From NCBI GenBank assembly GCA_902494295.1, contig CABUSL010000065.1:1-11274 (forward strand): a stretch of DNA of 11,274 nt. Direction: 5' to 3'. Within the stretch, counting starts at the first letter, position 1. Every line of letters begins with the position of its first letter. The DNA is from an uncultured Collinsella sp. GTDB lineage: Bacteria; Actinomycetota; Coriobacteriia; Coriobacteriales; Coriobacteriaceae. The position numbers and the translations under genes were made by a program. Shown here one piece after another: positions 7,048 through 11,274 of the stretch. The notes beneath the pieces are model-generated. The model worked only from the letters and a program-made list of their open reading frames with translations. It did not search any database and was not told where the DNA came from.

Positions 7048-7842
7048 GTGAGGCTCTTCGACAAAGGCTTCGACCCATTGGCCGAAATTCAGAAAACGGC
7101 CGACTCTGCCGGCAAGGCAATCGGGGATGCAGCCGGCTCCATCGGAAAGACAATTGGCGACGTCGCCAACGCAGCCGACTCCGCAGCCGCTGACATCGCT
7201 GAAAAGGCCAGTCTGGTAGCCGGTGGCACTGCCAAGAGTATCCAAGAGGGTGCATCGTCGGCATTGGAGAATGCCGGAACCCAGATTAAGCAGATCAAGG
7301 AAGACCAAGAGAGCCATAAAAATAACTTCACGACGCTTGGGTCCCTTCAGCCCGTCGTAAACGTAATCAACGATGCCGCGGTGGCGCTTGACGACAAGAG
7401 CCGTACGATTGAGGAAAGTACGATTCCCGAGGTCGTGGCTGGCGCCCTGGGCGCAGGCGTTGGAGGCGCTGGCTCCTTCATGGCGCTGTACGGCCTCGGC
7501 TCCGTCGGTCTTTCCGCCGCAGGCATCACGTCAGGTCTTGCGGCGGCCGGTGGCATCGTGGGCGGCGGCATGGTCGCGGGCGTCTTCGTGCTCGCGGCGC
7601 CGGTGGCCATCGCAGCCGGCACGGGCGTCGCGGTCGCGTCCCACCTTAAGAACAAACAAATGGGCCAGGAGAAGGAGCGCCTGTACAAAGAGGCGCTTGC
7701 CAAGCACCAGGCGATTATCCAAGCGCTCAAGGACGAGTCAGACGCAAGCGTTGAGCGCCTCGAGTACCTGCAGTCTCTCAACGTCCTGCTCGAAAGGGCG
7801 GTGCGAGATCTCAAGAGCGACCTGGCAATTCAAGATGAGTAG
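7048..7842 (+). CDS. unknown protein: amphipathic repeat, glycine-zipper membrane region and coiled coil
   Basis: I do not recognise this family. GTG 7048 is chosen over ATG 6964 because AAGGAG (7037-7042) lies 5 bases before it; the upstream 28 residues lack domain character. The 264-residue product has three parts. Residues about 18-63 are an Ala/Gly-rich amphipathic helix with an imperfect repeat (GKAIGDAAGS, GKTIGDVANA). Residues about 130-198 are a long hydrophobic Gly/Ala stretch with GxxxG-type spacing (GALGAGVGGAG, AAGGIVGGGMVAG, VLAAPVAIAAG), enough for two or more membrane helices. Residues about 203-262 are a charged coiled coil with heptad-like Leu. No signal peptide is evident. 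It overlaps the next gene by 8 bases, so the two are coupled. The architecture suggests a membrane-inserting or pore-like protein, but this is inference. Confidence 0.8.
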   Translation: MRLFDKGFDPLAEIQKTADSAGKAIGDAAGSIGKTIGDVANAADSAAADIAEKASLVAGGTAKSIQEGASSALENAGTQIKQIKEDQESHKNNFTTLGSLQPVVNVINDAAVALDDKSRTIEESTIPEVVAGALGAGVGGAGSFMALYGLGSVGLSAAGITSGLAAAGGIVGGGMVAGVFVLAAPVAIAAGTGVAVASHLKNKQMGQEKERLYKEALAKHQAIIQALKDESDASVERLEYLQSLNVLLERAVRDLKSDLAIQDE

Positions 7843-9196
7843 GTACGAATACTCCAACGGCGAGAAGGAAATCAACGCCGTCCTTGCCCACCAAGACGGC
7901 CAGATCAAGTCGATTTCATTCCCATCGGCCGAAGAAATCGAAGGCCGCATTGCCAGCAGCGAGAAGCTGCTGGCGTCGCTCAGCTACGACCTCCCTCAAC
8001 GCAACAAGGGCGCTAAGCCCGTCCGCACCGGTCAGCCGCTCATGGCCCCCACATGGAATCAGATACTCGACGAAGCCCTGCAAGCGGGCAACGGGTCTGC
8101 CGAACTCGAATGCCTCTTCACAGAAGAAGAACTTCAAGCCAACCGCGAGGAGGTCCTGGCATTAAACGAGCAGTACAACCAGATCCATCGCATGGACGCC
8201 GTCGACGTGGCCATAGCCGCGAGCGCCGGCTTTCTAGCCGCAGTCGTGGACATCCTGCTCGTCGGAATCCCCCAGAAGACCCACGACGGCCTGAAGGCAG
8301 GCCGTCTCTCCGATTACATCCGTGACTACTTCGACAAGCGTTTCCCGCCCAATGAGATGGAGAGGCTTGCGAACTCCAAGGTAAGCAAGGTTCCCTACGA
8401 CGCTCAGGACAACAGAAACACCGCCACGCGGGTGGAAGGCCTCTCGGCCTACTACCACAGGCTCTTATCCCTTGGACACGACCCGCTGCTTGGCTTCGTC
8501 TTCGGCGTGTCGGACATCCTCACGGGCAGGATGACTACCATCGATAAGAACGGCAAGATCGTATCCCAAGTGATGGAATGTTACACAGGACGTAAGGAGG
8601 CCGATATTTTCGCCGCTATCGCAAAGCAGATCATCCATCTCAAGTCGGACATCACAACCTCCATGGGCCTGCCCGCACCGCTCATGGAGCTGTTCAACAT
8701 CATGCAGTTTGGTAGCATAGGCGAAGAAGAGCAGACGGTGGCGGAAATTGTCCAGGGCATGTATTTCGAGGGCTACGATTTCATTCACTTCTGTTCAACC
8801 TCGGTCCCCGTCGCCATAGTCGAAGTCGTGGTCAGGCTCTGTTACACGATCCGCAAGGTAAAAGAAGGGCTGACCATAAAGGATGCCATCCCGTTCTCAA
8901 CCGAACCCAGCAAGAACCCCAAGCTCGCAACGATGCTCTTCACCGCCCATTGCGCGGCCACAGCCGTGAACGCCGGAAAGCTAGTCTTCACCGAGAACCC
9001 CATGGCTATCAACTACCCGCAATGGATCGCGTTCGCGAAATACAGCTACCAGCAACTCAAATGGGTTGCTATAACCAAACCTGCCGAGCGTGACTGGTTC
9101 GTTCGCAAAGCCACCGAAGGAGAGCTGGCAGACGCCTACGATGATATCGACCAACTCTTTGGCGAAATGTGTCCAGAGACTGTGGTCATCGGTTAG
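7835..9196 (+). CDS. 453-residue protein with GHDPLLG motif and one membrane-like segment, function unknown
   Basis: I do not recognise a named family. The frame is open well upstream (from 7373), but that part lies antiphase within the preceding gene. ATG 7835 is taken as start because it overlaps the previous stop (8-base overlap) and begins the natural MSRYEYSNGEKE. There is no strong ribosome site, consistent with translational coupling. Residues 1-118 are charged and helical. Residues about 121-146 (DAVDVAIAASAGFLAAVVDI onward) form a hydrophobic segment. A middle part has the conspicuous LSLGHDPLLGFVFGVSDILT (211-230) preceded by GLSAYYHRL, and the C-terminal half (about 300-415) is helical with several hydrophobic stretches (VPVAIVEVVVRL, ATMLFTAHCAATAV). 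No catalytic signature is clear; the His-Asp pair of GHDP could be functional. It probably works with the preceding membrane protein. Confidence 0.85.
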   Translation: MSRYEYSNGEKEINAVLAHQDGQIKSISFPSAEEIEGRIASSEKLLASLSYDLPQRNKGAKPVRTGQPLMAPTWNQILDEALQAGNGSAELECLFTEEELQANREEVLALNEQYNQIHRMDAVDVAIAASAGFLAAVVDILLVGIPQKTHDGLKAGRLSDYIRDYFDKRFPPNEMERLANSKVSKVPYDAQDNRNTATRVEGLSAYYHRLLSLGHDPLLGFVFGVSDILTGRMTTIDKNGKIVSQVMECYTGRKEADIFAAIAKQIIHLKSDITTSMGLPAPLMELFNIMQFGSIGEEEQTVAEIVQGMYFEGYDFIHFCSTSVPVAIVEVVVRLCYTIRKVKEGLTIKDAIPFSTEPSKNPKLATMLFTAHCAATAVNAGKLVFTENPMAINYPQWIAFAKYSYQQLKWVAITKPAERDWFVRKATEGELADAYDDIDQLFGEMCPETVVIG

Positions 9197-9284
9197 CTCC
9201 TCCATCACCGAACAAATAGGGCTCTATTTTCTGTAATCGGCTAAGATATCCGACAAGATGCCGGACGAGCCGGAAGGGACTGAC

Positions 9285-9467
9285 ATGTACATCCACCTCA
9301 GCAAGGAGGACAGCGAAAAGCTGGACCGCCTCATGCGTAAGTATGAGCAGACCTTCCATGAGAGGTGCCACGCTTACTGCATGCGCGACCCTATCGCCGA
9401 GATAGAGAAGTGCCTGAAAACCGGCAAGCCGTCCAAGATCAAGCCTGAACCCGGAGCGGTCTACTAG
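9285..9467 (+). CDS. 60-residue protein of unknown function
   Basis: ATG 9285 is preferred to ATG 9258 because GGAAGGG lies 6 bases ahead of it. A possible -10 (TAAGAT, 9242-9247) would also place the transcript start near 9254. The product is small and charged, with a helical first half (SKEDSEKLDRLMRKYEQTF), two Cys flanking HAY (ERCHAYC), a second helix ending EIEKCLKTGK, and a Pro/Lys tail. It has no membrane segment. It follows the two-gene membrane module by 88 bases on the same strand and may be separately transcribed. The family is not recognised; whether it belongs to the module is unclear. Confidence 0.65.
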   Translation: MYIHLSKEDSEKLDRLMRKYEQTFHERCHAYCMRDPIAEIEKCLKTGKPSKIKPEPGAVY

Positions 9468-9493
9468 AGCAGTTTCAGAGCCCCTCTATTTTT
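9465..9493 (+). terminator. weak terminator overlapping the stop codon
   Basis: TAGAG (9465-9469) can pair with CTCTA (9484-9488); alternatively AGAG (9477-9480) pairs with CTCT (9484-9487). A run of five T follows at 9489-9493. The stem is short, so efficiency is doubtful. A second hairpin (CTGCC 9498-9502 with GGCAG 9509-9513) follows, with four T at 9518-9521. Confidence 0.4.
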
Positions 9494-9550
9494 GATGCTG
9501 CCACAGCGGGCAGACACTTTTAGAAGACATCGGCAAGCATGATATTGCTC

Positions 9551-9562
9551 AACGTTAACGTT
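9551..9562. promoter_or_regulatory. perfect 12-base palindrome, possible operator
   Basis: AACGTTAACGTT reads the same on both strands and lies in the 223-base gap between the 60-residue gene and the end of the zinc-ribbon gene. Such palindromes resemble sites for dimeric repressors of LacI type. No gene with a clear start lies directly downstream on the plus strand, so its role is uncertain. Confidence 0.3.
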
Positions 9563-9608
9563 CCGATCGAGGACTTTTAATGAAGTGCCCAGCACTTTCC
9601 CGCAACAC

Positions 9609-9645
9609 AAAAACGGGGGCAGCCCGCGCTCCCGTGAGCTGCCCC
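9609..9645 (-). terminator. Rho-independent terminator of the zinc-ribbon gene
   Basis: GGGGCAGC (9616-9623) and GCTGCCCC (9638-9645) form a perfect 8-bp GC-rich stem. Read on the minus strand it is followed by CCGTTTTTG, a five-T run. It sits 46 bases past the stop of the minus-strand zinc-ribbon gene and points the right way. Confidence 0.85.
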
Positions 9646-9690
9646 ACACACCCCTGGCTTGCAGGTTACGGCGCCAACCGGCGCTACTCC

Positions 9691-11028
9691 CTAGTTCCCA
9701 AAGATCGCAGCGAGCAATCCCTTGCGTTTGGGCTTCTCCTCTCGGTAAGAGCCCTCGGCTGCGGCTGCAACCTGCCGCGGTTGCTCGCCGCCTCCACGGC
9801 GCACGATCTGGTACAGGAAGGGCGATTTAACGTATTTGACCTCGATGGGCGTGGCGTGCACGGTACTTTCGCTCGACAGCATCACGTTGGGATTGAGCGG
9901 TGCCACCACATGCGTCTCGCGCTTGTCGCTAAACACCACCGCGGCCGCGCGACCCGTCTGGCCGTTCACGGCGATGCGCACCTGCTCGCCTTCGCGGCTG
10001 TCTGACGCGGGACGATCGACAAAGTAGACCGGCACCATCACCAGGCCGTCCTTGTGCTTGCGAGCCTTGCGCGCCCACGTGCGGATACTCTTTTTATTGA
10101 GCCCCAGTACCGCCTCGGCATCGTTGCCCGCAACGTCGAGCGCCAACTTATCAATGACCACCTGGTCCTTGGTAGACGCATCGACTGAGACAACGCGGAA
10201 GTCGCCCTCCTGCATGGCCGGGTCAAACGGTCCAACCTTGGCAAAGTCCCACGGCTCCAAAATGCCCATAAGACGAACGTCCAGGTAGTTTGCCCGCGGA
10301 TACGCCCAGTCGAGCACCTCGTAGTACACCAGGGTCTCCTTGCTCAGGCCCTTGCCCGGGAAGGACGCCATCATGCGCAGATCCGCAAGCGCCATGGGAA
10401 AGTAGAAGAGCATCATGTCGTTTTGAATCGCGTCTTCCACGTCGTGCCCGGCAAAGGCATCGGGGTACTGGCGCACCAGCTGCAGCGCGTTGGCACGCGC
10501 CTGCTGCGGCGAGATTTCGCAGGGAATACCCTGCTCAGGTATATACTCCGCACCAACGCCCATAGTCAGGCGCTTGCTAAAGGTACCGGGTTTGAGCAGG
10601 TCGGCAACGCCGATCTTATTACCGCAGGACGGGCACTCAAACACGCGCTGAGTCGATGACCCCTCAAAGGACGCACCGCAGAAGGGGCAGGGAATGCTCA
10701 CGTGCGTTGCCTCTTGGAACTCCTGAGCCGTGCCGCGGTCCTCCCACAGCAGATGCTCCAGAACCGACTGGTTGCGCCAGTACGAATTGAAAAAATACCA
10801 GTCCGGGTCCTCCGGGCGCTCGAGCTGCGACACGTGGGTGAGCTTAAGCAGTCCATCGACAACCGTCAGCGGCGTATGGCGAATGCCCAGGGCGCTCTTG
10901 GGCTCCCCCGCATCGGCCTGCCACGGAACGACCGTGCCGCAATAGGCGCACTCAAAGCTGCGTTTAGCCTGGTGTGAGTACATAGGGCCGCCGCAGTTTT
11001 GGCATTTAATGGCAAACATCTCGTCCAT
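9691..11028 (-). CDS. double zinc-ribbon protein of unknown function
   Basis: The product has 445 residues. An N-terminal zinc ribbon (Cys9, Cys12, Cys27, Cys30: CQNCGGPM and CAYCGTVV) is followed by a second (Cys114, Cys117, Cys132, Cys135: CPFCGASF and CPSCGNKI), both of TFIIB/rubredoxin-like type. The remaining three quarters (about 140-420) is a mixed alpha-beta region with no motif I can name, including QQARANALQLVRQYPDAF, and it ends in a basic tail (EEKPKRKGLLAAIF). No signal peptide or membrane segment is seen. The open frame extends to 11142, but ATG 11028 is chosen because AAGGAGGA lies 7 bases upstream and the zinc ribbon starts at once after it. The ribbons suggest nucleic acid or protein binding. 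Its own terminator and a divergent neighbour make it a single-gene unit. Confidence 0.85.
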   Translation of the reverse strand: MDEMFAIKCQNCGGPMYSHQAKRSFECAYCGTVVPWQADAGEPKSALGIRHTPLTVVDGLLKLTHVSQLERPEDPDWYFFNSYWRNQSVLEHLLWEDRGTAQEFQEATHVSIPCPFCGASFEGSSTQRVFECPSCGNKIGVADLLKPGTFSKRLTMGVGAEYIPEQGIPCEISPQQARANALQLVRQYPDAFAGHDVEDAIQNDMMLFYFPMALADLRMMASFPGKGLSKETLVYYEVLDWAYPRANYLDVRLMGILEPWDFAKVGPFDPAMQEGDFRVVSVDASTKDQVVIDKLALDVAGNDAEAVLGLNKKSIRTWARKARKHKDGLVMVPVYFVDRPASDSREGEQVRIAVNGQTGRAAAVVFSDKRETHVVAPLNPNVMLSSESTVHATPIEVKYVKSPFLYQIVRRGGGEQPRQVAAAAEGSYREEKPKRKGLLAAIFGN

Positions 11029-11057
11029 GGATACGTCCTCCTTTGCACAGGGGCTGT

Positions 11058-11104
11058 CGACATTAAGTATGTCGGGCAGGTAATCACATGCCCATACCCA
11101 TGTG
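11058..11104 (-). promoter_or_regulatory. two inverted repeats upstream of the zinc-ribbon gene
   Basis: CGACAT (11058-11063) and ATGTCG (11069-11074) are separated by 5 bases; CACATG (11085-11090) and CATGTG (11099-11104) by 8. Both lie 30-76 bases before the start codon, where promoter and operator sites are expected. The first overlaps a possible AT-rich -10 (TACTTAAT on the minus strand). No convincing -35 is visible, so the exact promoter is not placed. Confidence 0.35.
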
Positions 11105-11183
11105 GCCCAAAATGCAGGACCCTGTCGGACAAGAAGCCCCACTCGTTAGCACCAGCAGACCATTGCTGCATTTTCTGAGCATC

Positions 11184-11198
11184 GGCGCACGGTGCGCC
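11184..11198. promoter_or_regulatory. perfect 7+1+7 inverted repeat in the divergent region, possible operator
   Basis: GGCGCAC and GTGCGCC flank a single G. The repeat lies 49 bases before the ATG of the partial plus-strand gene and about ten bases before a possible -10 (TACACT, 11208-11213), so a dimeric regulator bound here could control that gene. No -35 hexamer is clear. Confidence 0.35.
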
Positions 11199-11246
11199 CA
11201 TGCGAGCTACACTATCCCCTTAACCATGATTGTGAGGACGATTGCC

Positions 11247-11274
11247 ATGCTATTTGTAAATCGGCTGGTACATA
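11247..11274 (+). CDS. 5' end of an unknown gene (partial)
   Basis: ATG 11247 is preceded by GAGGA (11234-11238) with 8 bases between, a good ribosome site, and the frame stays open to the window edge (MLFVNRLVH). Only nine residues are visible, so no function can be proposed. It is divergent from the zinc-ribbon gene and shares its upstream region. Confidence 0.5.

Noticed and set aside
7373..7834. Upstream open extension of the 453-residue protein frame
   Set aside because: It lies out of frame within the preceding gene and reads as an Arg/Ser/Trp-rich shadow; protein character changes sharply at ATG 7835.
167..9495. Similar strings GCCCCTATTTTTGA (167) and GCCCCTCTATTTTTGA (9480) as possible element ends
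   Set aside because: Both belong to terminator-like hairpins with T-runs, which explains the likeness; there are no flanking integrase or attachment features.
9580..10005. Plus-strand open frame of 141 codons with GAGGA before its ATG
   Set aside because: It runs through the zinc-ribbon gene's terminator and then antisense to that gene's coding sequence; its product is Arg/Leu/Cys-rich with no domain pattern.

Overview
The window looks like a chromosomal accessory stretch from a high-GC Gram-positive bacterium. Protein style, GC-rich codon use, strong AGGAG-type ribosome sites, Sec lipoprotein and membrane-anchored surface proteins without an outer membrane all fit Coriobacteriia (Collinsella-like gut Actinomycetota). 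This placement is inference from style, not a database match. I see no rRNA, tRNA, CRISPR array or insertion sequence.

Layout. 1-111 is the 3' end of an unknown plus-strand gene, closed by a strong terminator (144-178). A small minus-strand PH-like protein (281-550) sits divergent to a plus-strand cluster: a YhcG/DUF1016 PD-(D/E)XK nuclease (716-1768), an ADP-ribosylglycohydrolase (1832-2620) and a 73-residue unknown protein (2656-2877), ended by a hairpin at 2945-2970. About 480 bases (2971-3448) then hold no convincing gene.

The minus-strand block 6324 to 3449 is one transcription unit of three genes behind a perfect TATAAT box: a secreted single-pass surface protein, a lipoprotein carrying a C-terminal LHH-type HNH nuclease toxin domain, and a SUKH (SMI1/KNR4) immunity protein. 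The first two are coupled by a TGATG overlap and the last two are 12 bases apart. This is a polymorphic toxin-immunity module with an unusual lipid anchor. Just upstream of its promoter lies a decayed N-acetylmuramoyl-L-alanine amidase (6404-6835) that has lost its frame and, as I read it, all three zinc-binding histidines.

On the plus strand, 7048-9196 encodes two overlapping genes of unrecognised function: a protein with an amphipathic Ala/Gly-rich repeat, a long glycine-zipper membrane stretch and a C-terminal coiled coil, and a 453-residue protein with one membrane-like segment and a conspicuous GHDPLLGFVFG motif. This pair is the best candidate in the window for an undescribed system, probably acting at a membrane. 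A 60-residue unknown protein (9285-9467) follows.

The right end holds a 445-residue minus-strand protein with two zinc ribbons (9691-11028), a strong terminator on its 3' side, and a divergent upstream region rich in inverted repeats that leads into the first codons of a plus-strand gene (11247 to the edge).
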